Assembly (NCBI GenBank): GCA_024642295.1
Contig: JAHEBK010000023.1
Span: forward strand, 1-11,327
Origin: Flavobacterium sp.
GTDB taxonomy: Bacteria > Bacteroidota > Bacteroidia > Flavobacteriales > Flavobacteriaceae
DNA: 11,327 nucleotides
Direction of reading: 5' to 3'
The stretch's first letter is position 1. The number at the start of each line of letters is the position of its first letter. This document shows, in pieces, positions 1 through 7,315 of this stretch. The notes under the pieces are model-generated. The model was not told where the DNA came from, did not search any database, and saw only the letters and a list, made by a program, of their open reading frames with translations. Position numbers and translations under genes: made by a program.

Positions 1-981
1 AAAGATATTGAAACGAATTCCTTGTTGCGCTTTTACATCGCCATCAATAGTAATATCTGACATCTCCCAAATCTTTGCCCAAGCATCAATTTGATTTTGT
101 AGCAATTGGTTGTAACCAATTGCCAAAGCATTCTGAATAGCTTTTTCAGCTGCTTCTTGGGTATTATCGTGATTCAATGAAACGGTGTAACCACCTAGCT
201 TTTGAATGCTTGATTTTTGACCTTTAGCAACGGCTACTTCATAAGTGAATTGAACTTTATCTGAGGTTTTGGCTGTAGCCAATGGAGATAAGTTCAGATT
301 CTTGTCATTTTCTAAAATGCTATTTTGCATAAAAGTCGTGACTTTAAAATGTGTTTTGAAGGTTTGTGCTGTTACAAAAGCTTGATTATCTTGTTGGTTT
401 ACATCTAATGGTTCCCAGAATTTTTCATCCCAGTTCGCGTCTTCGTTCGTAACTCCAGCATCAATGTAAGGCTTGTAAATGATTTTAGCATCCTTGTTTA
501 AAGGCGTAATTTCATAATTGATAACACCTACTTCGTCTAAATCCAAAGAAAGGAAACGACGAATATTTACCAATATTTCGGTTCCATTTTGTAAAGTGGC
601 TATAAAAGAACGGTTGTACCAACCTTCTTTCATGTTCAATTCACGACGGTAATCTGTTATTTTTGTACAATGATGTAAGTCGAACGCTTCGCCGTTGATT
701 TCGATATCTATTCCAATCCAGTTAGGGGCATTCAATACTTTAGCAAAATATTTTGGATAGCCATTTTTCCACCAGCCTACTTTGGTTTTATCAGGATAAT
801 AAATTCCAGCGATATAGCTTCCTTGAAAAGTTTCTCCAGAATAGTTTTCTTCAAAATTAGCACGTTGTCCCATGGCGCCGTTTCCAATGCTGAACAAACT
901 CTCGGAAGATTTTACTCTTTCGATGTCAAATCCTTCTTCTATGATGGACCAATTGTCTGGTTTTATATAATCTTGATTCAT
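1..981 (-). CDS. GH65 disaccharide phosphorylase (maltose phosphorylase-like), N-terminal part
   Basis: This is an open frame of 327 codons from an ATG at 981 to the window edge, so only the N-terminal part is present; family members usually have about 750-800 residues. It begins MNQDYIKPDNW and carries the family-65 N-terminal domain with IGNGAMGQRANFEE at residues 32-45. Other matches are GSYIAGIYYP in the same domain, and QGIRFNIF at the cut edge, where the linker into the catalytic barrel begins. The catalytic acid and phosphate site lie beyond the edge and cannot be checked. GH65 phosphorylases split maltose, or trehalose, kojibiose or nigerose, into glucose and beta-glucose-1-phosphate. 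No signal peptide is seen, so it is probably cytoplasmic. It starts 38 bases after pgmB on the same strand, so the two are probably one operon. Maltose is the likeliest substrate from context, but specificity is inference. Confidence 0.9.
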   Translation of the reverse strand, partial: MNQDYIKPDNWSIIEEGFDIERVKSSESLFSIGNGAMGQRANFEENYSGETFQGSYIAGIYYPDKTKVGWWKNGYPKYFAKVLNAPNWIGIDIEINGEAFDLHHCTKITDYRRELNMKEGWYNRSFIATLQNGTEILVNIRRFLSLDLDEVGVINYEITPLNKDAKIIYKPYIDAGVTNEDANWDEKFWEPLDVNQQDNQAFVTAQTFKTHFKVTTFMQNSILENDKNLNLSPLATAKTSDKVQFTYEVAVAKGQKSSIQKLGGYTVSLNHDNTQEAAEKAIQNALAIGYNQLLQNQIDAWAKIWEMSDITIDGDVKAQQGIRFNIF

Positions 982-1019
982 AGTGTCGTTTTTGAGGTTT
1001 TTGTTGTTTAGACCAACAT

Positions 1020-1688
1020 TTAACCGATTTTTTTATTAATTAGATTGTCTATAAAGCGCGTTTCAATATGGGTAAAATCTTGAAATACATATCGAGCTTC
1101 ATGCAATGTTTTTTCTTCACCAATTCCTACGCTGATCATTTTTCCAATATTTGCCGCTTGAATTCCTGCAATGGAATCTTCGAAAACAATTGATTCTTCT
1201 GGAGTCATACCTAGGTTTTTTGCGGCAATCAAGAAAACTTCGGGGTCTGGTTTGGCATTAGTGACATCATTCCCATCAACAATGGAGTCAAAATAAGAAA
1301 GGATACCTGTTTTTTCCAGTATAGGTCTAGCGTTTTTACTGGCTGAACCTAGAGCAATAGGTTGCTGTTTTTCTTTTAGATATTTTAATATAGGAAAAAC
1401 GCCTGGAAGAATTTCATTTTCATCCATATCTACTAAGTAGGATAGGTAGTCTTCGTTTTTTTGAATCAACCATTTGTCTTTGTCTTCTTGTGAAGCTTCT
1501 AGATTTCCTAAACCTAAAATAATATCAAGTGAGCGAACTCTACTTACGCCCTTTAGTAATTCGTTATGTTCTAGTGTAAAATCAATTCCTAACTTGTTGG
1601 CTATTTTTTTCCAAGCCAAAAAATGATACTTGGCAGTATCTACAATTACCCCGTCTAAGTCGAAAATAAAGGCTTTTTTAGTCGTCAT
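1020..1688 (-). CDS. pgmB: beta-phosphoglucomutase (HAD superfamily)
   Basis: The 222-residue protein is full length for beta-phosphoglucomutase, which interconverts beta-glucose-1-phosphate and glucose-6-phosphate. HAD motif I is FDLDGVIVDT, with nucleophile D10 and acid/base D12. T18, H22 and W26 follow as in the Lactococcus enzyme. The cap-domain motif LKGVSR (ends at R50) is present, and it separates beta-PGM from other HAD phosphatases. Motif II is GSASKN (115-119, K118), motif III is K146 in NAKPDP, and motif IV is FEDS with E170 and D171 for magnesium. It is probably cytoplasmic. The gene lies directly upstream of the GH65 phosphorylase gene and would consume that enzyme's product. The family call is very secure. 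The ATG at 1688 is supported by the usual few residues before the first beta strand. Confidence 0.96.
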   Translation of the reverse strand: MTTKKAFIFDLDGVIVDTAKYHFLAWKKIANKLGIDFTLEHNELLKGVSRVRSLDIILGLGNLEASQEDKDKWLIQKNEDYLSYLVDMDENEILPGVFPILKYLKEKQQPIALGSASKNARPILEKTGILSYFDSIVDGNDVTNAKPDPEVFLIAAKNLGMTPEESIVFEDSIAGIQAANIGKMISVGIGEEKTLHEARYVFQDFTHIETRFIDNLINKKIG

Positions 1689-1730
1689 ATTTCTTTTTTA
1701 ATTGTCTTAATTTTCTTTTTGAGCTCCTTG

Positions 1731-1738
1731 TAAATATA
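1731..1738 (-). promoter_or_regulatory. possible -7 box for pgmB-GH65
   Basis: Read on the minus strand this is TATATTTA, one base off the Bacteroidota -7 consensus TAnnTTTG, about 43 bases before the pgmB ATG. No TTG -33 element is seen at the expected spacing, only a TTC. This is a weak prediction. Confidence 0.25.
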
Positions 1739-1862
1739 AAAATTTATTTGAAAAAAGAACTTTAGAACTATGAATTAAAACGTAAAATTGTAACTAATGT
1801 AGATTTTAATTCAATAATCGAAAAATTCATTGATTTGGGTGTTATAGATTGCTTAAAAAGCA

Positions 1863-1892
1863 AAAAACCCAATTCTCTCGAATCGGGTTTTT
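1863..1892 (-). terminator. Rho-independent terminator of fbaA-accD
   Basis: Two 13-base arms (1863-1875 and 1880-1892) flank a four-base loop. On the minus strand they pair completely with one G-U wobble, while on the plus strand the same position is an A-C mismatch. Minus-strand reading continues into TTTTTTGCTTTTT. The hairpin lies 17 bases past the accD stop, so it should end the accD transcript. Confidence 0.8.
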
Positions 1893-1909
1893 GTTATTGT
1901 TATCGATAA

Positions 1910-2764
1910 TTATCTAATTTCGTTGTTTTGAATTAAATCAATATATAAATTGATCTTATTTTTTAATTCTTTTCTAGCAGTGATAAAGTCTAAGAAACCA
2001 TGCTCTAATAAGAATTCGGCAGTTTGGAAACCTTCAGGTAAATCTTTACCAGTGGTATCACGCACAACGCGAGGTCCTGCAAAACCAATTAAAGCACCAG
2101 GCTCAGCGATATTAATATCACCTAACATGGCGTATGAAGCTGTTGTTCCTCCAGTTGTAGGGTCAGTACACAAAGAGATATAAGGTAATTTTGCATCAGC
2201 AAGTTGTGCTAATTTCACAGAAGTTTTAGCTAATTGCATTAATGAATAAGCAGCTTCCATCATTCTGGCACCACCTGATTTTGAAATCATAACAAATGGA
2301 AGTTTGTTTTTGATTGCATAATCAATTCCTCTAGCAATTTTTTCACCAACCACAGCTCCCATAGAACCTCCGATGAAGGCAAAATCCATGCAGCATACTA
2401 CTAATTCTTTTCCTTTAGATTTACCTACACCTGTTCGAACTGCATCTTTTAGTTTGGTTTTTTCCATAACATCTTTTAGACGATCTACATATTTCTTTGT
2501 GTCTACAAATTGTAAAGGGTCTTTAGAAGTTAAGTTTTTATCCAATTCAACAAATTCATTGTTATCGAATAAAATTTCAAAATAGGTAGCACTACCAATT
2601 CTAACGTGAAAACCGTCTTCAGGACTTACGAATAAGTTACGTTCTAGTTCCTCAGCATCAATAATTTTTCCAGTTGGAGATTTGTACCATAGACCTTTTG
2701 GAACATCCATTTTGTCTTCGGTAGCAGTAGTAATACCTTTTTCTTGTCGTTTAAACCAAGCCAT
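1910..2764 (-). CDS. accD: acetyl-CoA carboxylase carboxyltransferase subunit beta, zinc-ribbon cysteines absent
   Basis: The 284-residue protein is the beta half of the carboxyltransferase of acetyl-CoA carboxylase, which moves the carboxyl group from carboxybiotin to acetyl-CoA and makes malonyl-CoA for fatty acid synthesis. The crotonase-fold core is clear: [11 protein letters not shown] at 132-142, [11 protein letters not shown] at 161-171, [14 protein letters not shown] at 203-216 and [13 protein letters not shown] at 221-233. The N-terminus keeps the family frame (MAWFKR, GLWYK, LERNL). The four cysteines that bind zinc in the E. coli protein are missing: the first is S29, the second is replaced or deleted around G32, and the last two are S47 and D50. 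It needs AccA, which is not in the window. It lies 91 bases after fbaA on the same strand and is probably cotranscribed with it. I recall the same cysteine loss in other flavobacteria but could not verify that. Confidence 0.96.
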   Translation of the reverse strand: MAWFKRQEKGITTATEDKMDVPKGLWYKSPTGKIIDAEELERNLFVSPEDGFHVRIGSATYFEILFDNNEFVELDKNLTSKDPLQFVDTKKYVDRLKDVMEKTKLKDAVRTGVGKSKGKELVVCCMDFAFIGGSMGAVVGEKIARGIDYAIKNKLPFVMISKSGGARMMEAAYSLMQLAKTSVKLAQLADAKLPYISLCTDPTTGGTTASYAMLGDINIAEPGALIGFAGPRVVRDTTGKDLPEGFQTAEFLLEHGFLDFITARKELKNKINLYIDLIQNNEIR

Positions 2765-2771
2765 AATTTTA

Positions 2772-2858
2772 AGTTAAAAGTTAAAGGTTAAAAAGTTATA
2801 CGTTATGGGTTAGGCTATCAGTAGACTATTAACCCATAACTTATAACTATTAACTTTA
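2772..2858. repeat. AT-rich imperfect inverted repeat between fbaA and accD
   Basis: The best arms are 19 bases, 2794-2812 and 2830-2848, with one mismatch and a 17-base loop; the core is GTTATGGGTTA / TAACCCATAAC. With a small gap the pairing extends to about 2772 and 2858 through repeated GTTAA/AGTTAA units. It fills almost the whole fbaA-accD gap and includes the fbaA stop codon (2856-2858). There is no T-rich tail typical of a terminator. It could be a processing hairpin, an attenuator or a copy of a dispersed intergenic repeat family; the sequence alone does not decide. Confidence 0.75.
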
Positions 2859-3923
2859 AAGTGTATTCACATTATTTAAGTCTGCAAATGCTTGCTCAAG
2901 TCTTGTGTTAAATGTTACTTCACTTTCACGTACCCATTTTCTTGGGTCGTAATATTTCTTGTTAGGAACATCACTACCTTCAGGGTTACCGATTTGAGTT
3001 TTTAAGTATTCGATATTTTTTACCATATAATCACGAATTCCTTCTGTGTAAGCAAATTGTAAGTCAGTATCGATGTTCATTTTGATTACGCCATAGCTAA
3101 TTCCTTCTCTAATTTCTTCAAGAGTAGATCCTGATCCACCGTGAAAAACGAAATCTACTGGGTTGCTTCCAGTGTTGAATTTATTTTGAACAAACTCTTG
3201 AGAGTTTTTTAAGATTTTTGGAGTTAATTTTACGTTACCTGGTTTGTATACTCCATGAACGTTGCCAAAAGCAGCAGCAATTGTAAATTTTGGACTTACT
3301 TTAGAAAGTTCTTCGTAAGCATAAGCTACTTCTTCAGGTTGTGTGTATAATTTAGAACTGTCAACATCGGAGTTGTCAACACCATCTTCTTCACCGCCTG
3401 TAATTCCAAGTTCAATCTCTAGAGTCATACCCATTTTACTCATTCTTTTTAGGTATTCTTTACAGATTTCGATATTTTCCTCGATAGGTTCTTCGGATAA
3501 ATCGATCATATGTGAAGAAAATAGAGGTTTTCCAGTAGCTGCAAAATGTTCTTCTGAAGCGTCTAATAAACCATCAATCCAAGGTAATAATTTTTTAGCA
3601 CAGTGGTCAGTATGAAGAATTACGGTAGCTCCATATGCTTCTGCTAAAGCATGTATGTGTTTTGCTCCTGCAATACCACCCGCAATTGCTGATTTTTCGT
3701 TTGCATTTGATAATCCTTTACCAGCGTTAAATTGAGCACCTCCGTTAGAGAATTGAATAATAACTGGAGCGTTTAATTTTGCTGCAGTTTCAAGTACTCC
3801 ATTTATTGTGCTTGAGCCAGTAACGTTTACTGCTGGAAGAGCGAAACCTTTCTCCTTTGCATAGTTGAAAATTTCTTGAACTTGATCTCCAGTAGCTACG
3901 CCCGGTTTAATGTTGTGTGCCAT
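2856..3923 (-). CDS. fbaA: class II fructose-bisphosphate aldolase
   Basis: The 355-residue, full-length class IIA aldolase closely resembles E. coli FbaA (359 residues). It cleaves fructose-1,6-bisphosphate to dihydroxyacetone phosphate and glyceraldehyde-3-phosphate, and runs in reverse in gluconeogenesis. Visible active-site residues are HTDHCAKK with catalytic D106 and zinc ligand H107, E171 in LEIELG, H223 in GNVHGVYKPGN and H261 in VFHGGSGST. The phosphate and substrate loop KMNIDTD (281-287, with N283) is present. The TGGEEDGVDN segment at 175-184 and NKKYYDPRKW near the C-terminus are typical of class IIA. It is a cytoplasmic, zinc-dependent homodimer by family knowledge. A good -7 promoter box lies 42-49 bases upstream of the ATG, and accD follows. 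This call is very secure. Confidence 0.98.
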   Translation of the reverse strand: MAHNIKPGVATGDQVQEIFNYAKEKGFALPAVNVTGSSTINGVLETAAKLNAPVIIQFSNGGAQFNAGKGLSNANEKSAIAGGIAGAKHIHALAEAYGATVILHTDHCAKKLLPWIDGLLDASEEHFAATGKPLFSSHMIDLSEEPIEENIEICKEYLKRMSKMGMTLEIELGITGGEEDGVDNSDVDSSKLYTQPEEVAYAYEELSKVSPKFTIAAAFGNVHGVYKPGNVKLTPKILKNSQEFVQNKFNTGSNPVDFVFHGGSGSTLEEIREGISYGVIKMNIDTDLQFAYTEGIRDYMVKNIEYLKTQIGNPEGSDVPNKKYYDPRKWVRESEVTFNTRLEQAFADLNNVNTL

Positions 3924-3964
3924 CTTAATTGTTTTTAGTTAAATTTAGCTTTTAGTTGAGACTG

Positions 3965-3972
3965 CAAAAATA
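3965..3972 (-). promoter_or_regulatory. -7 promoter box upstream of fbaA
   Basis: On the minus strand this reads TATTTTTG, a full match to the Bacteroidota -7 consensus TAnnTTTG, in the 63-base gap between tamL and fbaA. The inferred transcript start is near 3958, giving a leader of about 35 bases. No TTG -33 element stands at 17-23 bases, only TTC. The leader has two AACTAAAA copies 17 bases apart (3933-3940 and 3950-3957 as the reverse complement). Confidence 0.55.
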
Positions 3973-3986
3973 AGAATTAAATAGCA

Positions 3987-6548
3987 TTAGAAGGGGTAAT
4001 TTATACCAAAATTTAAAACAGACTTAGAAAATTTATAATCTGTAAACCATTTTTCTTCTGATTTATTGGCTGGATTAAAGGTTTTGAAGCCTAAATCAAA
4101 CCGAACTACAAAAAAGCTAAAATCATAACGTAAACCAAAACCTGTCCCTAGCGCTAAGTCTCCTAAATCTTTCAAATTATTGAATTTTGCATCTGGATCA
4201 ATTATGTTATCCTTTATATTCCAAATATTTCCTGCATCTGCAAATAGAGCACCTTTTAAATTGCCGTAAACGTTAAATCGAAATTCCGTATTTATAGCGA
4301 TTTTCATATTGGCTTCATTGAAATCTAATATAGATTCAGTCTTTCCTGGTCCAAGGCTGTATGGTTGCCAACCTCTATTGTCGTTTGAGCCACCGGCAAA
4401 ATAACTTCGTGAAAATGGGATGTAATCAGAATTGCCAAATGGTATTGCAATCCCGAAAAAGGTTCTTAAGGCTAATACCTTTTGTCTAGATAAATCCCAG
4501 TGTTTAATGTAGTCAAATTCAGTTTTTACATATTCAGAATATTCTAAATTAAAAATATCGTAATTTCCGTTAGCATTTTTAGCCAATCCAGTAGCTTTTG
4601 CAATCAGTGAAAGTATGGAACCGGCAGATTCAATTTTTGTTTTAAATTGATAAAAATTATTATCCTTTAAATCTTTTTTTGTGGTTTTTGTAAACGAGTA
4701 ATTTGAGGCAAGTATGAAATTGTTTTCACTTAATCGAAATCTTCGTTCGGTAATACTAAGAATTCTCTTGTAGTCAGTGTCTTGTGGGGAAAGAACTGGA
4801 GTAGTGTTTCCTGTAAGAGCATTAATGGTAAATAATGCTGTTCCGTAATCAACCGTAAGGTCATTATTTGCATCTACATAATCGGGGTTTGTATTGTATT
4901 TTTTTGCAAGTTCATTTAAGGCGTTGTAGGAAGAGCTATATACATTAAAATAATTTTGTGGATTCAAATTGTTTACAAATTGAACATTAAATAAGTCTAA
5001 CCTGGCAGAATTATTTTGTTTTGGAGTCCAATTATAAGTAAATGCACCTGTAAAATTTTCTTTATCTAATCCAATATTTCTTTGTTTGGCAAATCCTAAT
5101 GAAAGTGTTGTAGATGGAATCATGCTTTTTGGGATAATTTTCTCTGTGTTAAATGGGATTACGATTCTAGGAAAATTCAGTTTTATATCAGCACCATATT
5201 CTAATACATTGAAGAATTGGTTTTTAGGATTGGCTAAATCTTTTGAGGATCCAACGTTTTGTCTAACGGAAATTTGTAGAGTTTCGGCTCTGTTGAATAC
5301 ATTTCGAATAGTTTCTGATATACTGAATCCAATACCGAAATCTTGTATATTAGAGTGCGTTAAATCTAATGAGGCACCAAAACTATATTTTTTTCTTGGT
5401 GTCAAATATATTTTGGCAATTAATGAGCTATAAGTGGTATCTCTTTTATCTACTTCATACTGAATACTCGGATAATTAAAAATTTTAAGGTTATTGAGAT
5501 AACGTGTAGTAAGAACTGTTTTGTAATCAGCAAAATAGCTTCCTTTAGTTATAAAAACGGCATCAGTTATAGCGTAAGGTCTGTATTTTAATTTTTCATG
5601 ACTGTATAAGTTGAATTTTTCATAGGTGGTGCTATCCGTGATTTTTTTATTGTTGTTGTTGGCTGAATAGTCAGTGAATATATTTACGTCACTTATCTTA
5701 TATCTTTTAAAGGGCTCTGTTACAGTGGAATCTTTTGCCTGATAAGTATAGTTATTTATGATTAGGTTTACGTTTGCTTTGTTTTGTTTTTGAATAGTAT
5801 CAATGTTGAAATTGATATACGTTGGTTGGAAATAATAGACGCCATTATTTCTAAAATGGGTTGCTATACGGTTTTTTTCTTCTTCAAAATCACTAGTTTT
5901 GTATTGATTTCCAGATTGTAAGAAGCTGAAATTTTGTCTGGATTGAAATAATGAATCCAAGGCAGGTGTAGCAATTGAGGTGCTTATTGTATCTAATAAG
6001 TAGGGTTTTCCAGTCGTGATATTGTATTTTACTTGAGCTCTTTTGTGTCTTAAGCTGTCAATTTCATAATTAGTTTTAATATTAAAAAAGCCATTATTAA
6101 AATAATAATATTTAAGTCTTGAAACCGATTTTTCGGTTTTAATAGAGTCTATAATTACAGGAGGTTCTCCCGTCTTTTTCAAGAAATCATGTATGCCATG
6201 ATACCAAAATGATTTTCCTAACTGATTTACTTGTTTCGCAGACAACCACTTTGATTTGCGTTTGTATTTTTCAGGATTAGCTATGAATTTGGCTTGATAT
6301 GTAGAATCTGGATTTAGATTGGCTAAGTTGTATAGGTTGAGTCTTAATTTGTAACCTAGTAAAGTTCCATTTGGTTTTTGGTACAATTGATCTGTCACAA
6401 TTTCCTCAGTAATATGTTTGTTATTTACTAAAATTTTATTTCTAGTAAGTAGTAGTTTGTTTTCAGGAACTCTTTTTTCAGCGTTACATGCGGATATAAT
6501 TATTCCAATTAGAATAATAAGTGATATTTTTGTTGAAATTTTCTCCAA
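3987..6548 (-). CDS. tamL: TamL-like lipoprotein outer-membrane assembly protein (BamA/TamA, Omp85 family)
   Basis: The 853-residue protein begins with a lipoprotein signal peptide: K/T-rich start, hydrophobic run from residue 9 and lipobox I-S-A-C with C21 as the lipidated residue. The next part is POTRA-like, with PENKLLLTRNKI and the QKPNGTLLGYKLRLNLYNL segment seen in Bacteroidota TamL proteins. The C-terminal half is a predicted beta barrel. Its Omp85 loop-6 motif is GGSNDNRGW, with the R-G-W core at residues 725-727, and the protein ends in an aromatic residue (NYPF) like a beta signal. The family inserts proteins into the outer membrane; TamL is a lipid-anchored TamA relative found in this phylum. 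The start codon is TTG: no in-frame ATG exists before an upstream stop or ahead of the signal peptide. It stands alone and diverges from the methyltransferase gene. Whether it is truly TamL or another BamA paralogue needs a tree. Confidence 0.87.
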   Translation of the reverse strand: MEKISTKISLIILIGIIISACNAEKRVPENKLLLTRNKILVNNKHITEEIVTDQLYQKPNGTLLGYKLRLNLYNLANLNPDSTYQAKFIANPEKYKRKSKWLSAKQVNQLGKSFWYHGIHDFLKKTGEPPVIIDSIKTEKSVSRLKYYYFNNGFFNIKTNYEIDSLRHKRAQVKYNITTGKPYLLDTISTSIATPALDSLFQSRQNFSFLQSGNQYKTSDFEEEKNRIATHFRNNGVYYFQPTYINFNIDTIQKQNKANVNLIINNYTYQAKDSTVTEPFKRYKISDVNIFTDYSANNNNKKITDSTTYEKFNLYSHEKLKYRPYAITDAVFITKGSYFADYKTVLTTRYLNNLKIFNYPSIQYEVDKRDTTYSSLIAKIYLTPRKKYSFGASLDLTHSNIQDFGIGFSISETIRNVFNRAETLQISVRQNVGSSKDLANPKNQFFNVLEYGADIKLNFPRIVIPFNTEKIIPKSMIPSTTLSLGFAKQRNIGLDKENFTGAFTYNWTPKQNNSARLDLFNVQFVNNLNPQNYFNVYSSSYNALNELAKKYNTNPDYVDANNDLTVDYGTALFTINALTGNTTPVLSPQDTDYKRILSITERRFRLSENNFILASNYSFTKTTKKDLKDNNFYQFKTKIESAGSILSLIAKATGLAKNANGNYDIFNLEYSEYVKTEFDYIKHWDLSRQKVLALRTFFGIAIPFGNSDYIPFSRSYFAGGSNDNRGWQPYSLGPGKTESILDFNEANMKIAINTEFRFNVYGNLKGALFADAGNIWNIKDNIIDPDAKFNNLKDLGDLALGTGFGLRYDFSFFVVRFDLGFKTFNPANKSEEKWFTDYKFSKSVLNFGINYPF

Positions 6549-6568
6549 GGGTTCTAAAATATTTAATT

Positions 6569-6604
6569 CAAAAGTACATATTTTTATGGTTAGTAAAAAC
6601 CAAA
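6569..6604 (-). promoter_or_regulatory. predicted tamL promoter
   Basis: On the minus strand TACTTTTG (6569-6576) matches TAnnTTTG exactly, and TTTG (6601-6604) lies 24 bases upstream, slightly wider than the usual -33/-7 spacing. The inferred start near 6562 leaves a leader of about 14 bases to the TTG codon at 6548, which supports that start. The -33 element lies inside the divergent methyltransferase gene. Confidence 0.5.
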
Positions 6605-7314
6605 TAAAACTAATAACTAGTTTACAGCAAAAAAAGTATCGAATAGCACATCAATTGTTTATTGCTGAAGGCATAAAAGTAATTCAAGAATTATTGAACT
6701 CTAATTTTGAATTAGTCAATTTATATACTACCAAAGAGGATTTTAAACAAGTTCATTCTTCTCAAAAAACAATTATTTCAGAAGCAGATTTGAAGAAAAT
6801 ATCTGCGTTGTCAACTCCTAACAGTTGTCTGGCTGTTTTTAAAATTGCAGATGAAAAACCTATTGTAAATTCAGGGTTGATTTTGGCTCTCGATTCTGTT
6901 CGTGATCCTGGGAATATGGGCACGATTCTTAGGCTTTGCGATTGGTTTGGGATTCAACAGCTACTATGTACTATGGAGACGGTTGATATTTATAATCCTA
7001 AAGTAGTGCAGGCAACCATGGGGTCAATAGCTAGGGTTAATGTGAATTATGTTGACTTGAAAGCGTATATTGAAAATGCTAAAGGGCCTGTTTTTGGAAC
7101 TTTTATGGATGGTGAAAATATTTATAAAACTACTTTGCCTCAAGAAGGAATTATTATTATGGGAAATGAAGCTAATGGAATTTCGCCCGAGTTAGAAAAA
7201 ATAGTTTCAAATAGGATCGCTATACCTCGTTTTGGAGATATTCAAAAAACAGAAAGCTTAAATGTAGCAACAGCAACGGCAATTGTACTAAGCGAATTTA
7301 AAAGAGAATATTAA
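6586..7314 (+). CDS. TrmH/SpoU-family RNA 2'-O-ribose methyltransferase
   Basis: The 242-residue SPOUT-class methyltransferase uses S-adenosylmethionine to methylate a ribose 2'-OH in rRNA or tRNA. An N-terminal substrate-binding part covers about residues 1-85 (RIAHQLFIAEGIKVIQELL). The trefoil-knot catalytic domain has all three SpoU motifs: motif 1 VRDPGNMGTILR (105-116, with N110 and R116), motif 2 MGNEANGIS (192-200, E195) and motif 3 IPRFGDIQKTESLNVA (213-228, S224, N226). The frame stays open upstream to 6418, but that would overlap the tamL signal-peptide region by more than 120 bases. The ATG at 6586 gives the normal family N-terminus. Only 37 bases separate it from divergent tamL. 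The target nucleotide cannot be read from the sequence; RlmB-like or YsgA-like enzymes are the likeliest relatives. Confidence 0.92.
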   Translation: MVSKNQIKLITSLQQKKYRIAHQLFIAEGIKVIQELLNSNFELVNLYTTKEDFKQVHSSQKTIISEADLKKISALSTPNSCLAVFKIADEKPIVNSGLILALDSVRDPGNMGTILRLCDWFGIQQLLCTMETVDIYNPKVVQATMGSIARVNVNYVDLKAYIENAKGPVFGTFMDGENIYKTTLPQEGIIIMGNEANGISPELEKIVSNRIAIPRFGDIQKTESLNVATATAIVLSEFKREY

Positions 7315-7315
7315 T

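Noticed and set aside
823..1011. Plus-strand open frame over the start of the GH65 gene
   Set aside because: It is antisense to a well-supported gene, and its product shows no domain or motif.
1950..2585. Two plus-strand open frames (1950-2183, 2373-2585) opposite accD
   Set aside because: They are antisense shadows of a conserved enzyme gene, with low-complexity products and no family features.
3343..3615. Plus-strand open frame opposite fbaA
   Set aside because: It is the antisense shadow of a strongly conserved gene.
5086..5433. Plus-strand 115-codon frame opposite the tamL barrel region
   Set aside because: It is the antisense of a continuous Omp85 barrel; no promoter or motif supports it.
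6418..6585. In-frame upstream extension of the methyltransferase with a hydrophobic-looking N-terminus
   Set aside because: It is the antisense of the tamL signal-peptide and POTRA start region; the SpoU family N-terminus begins at the ATG at 6586.
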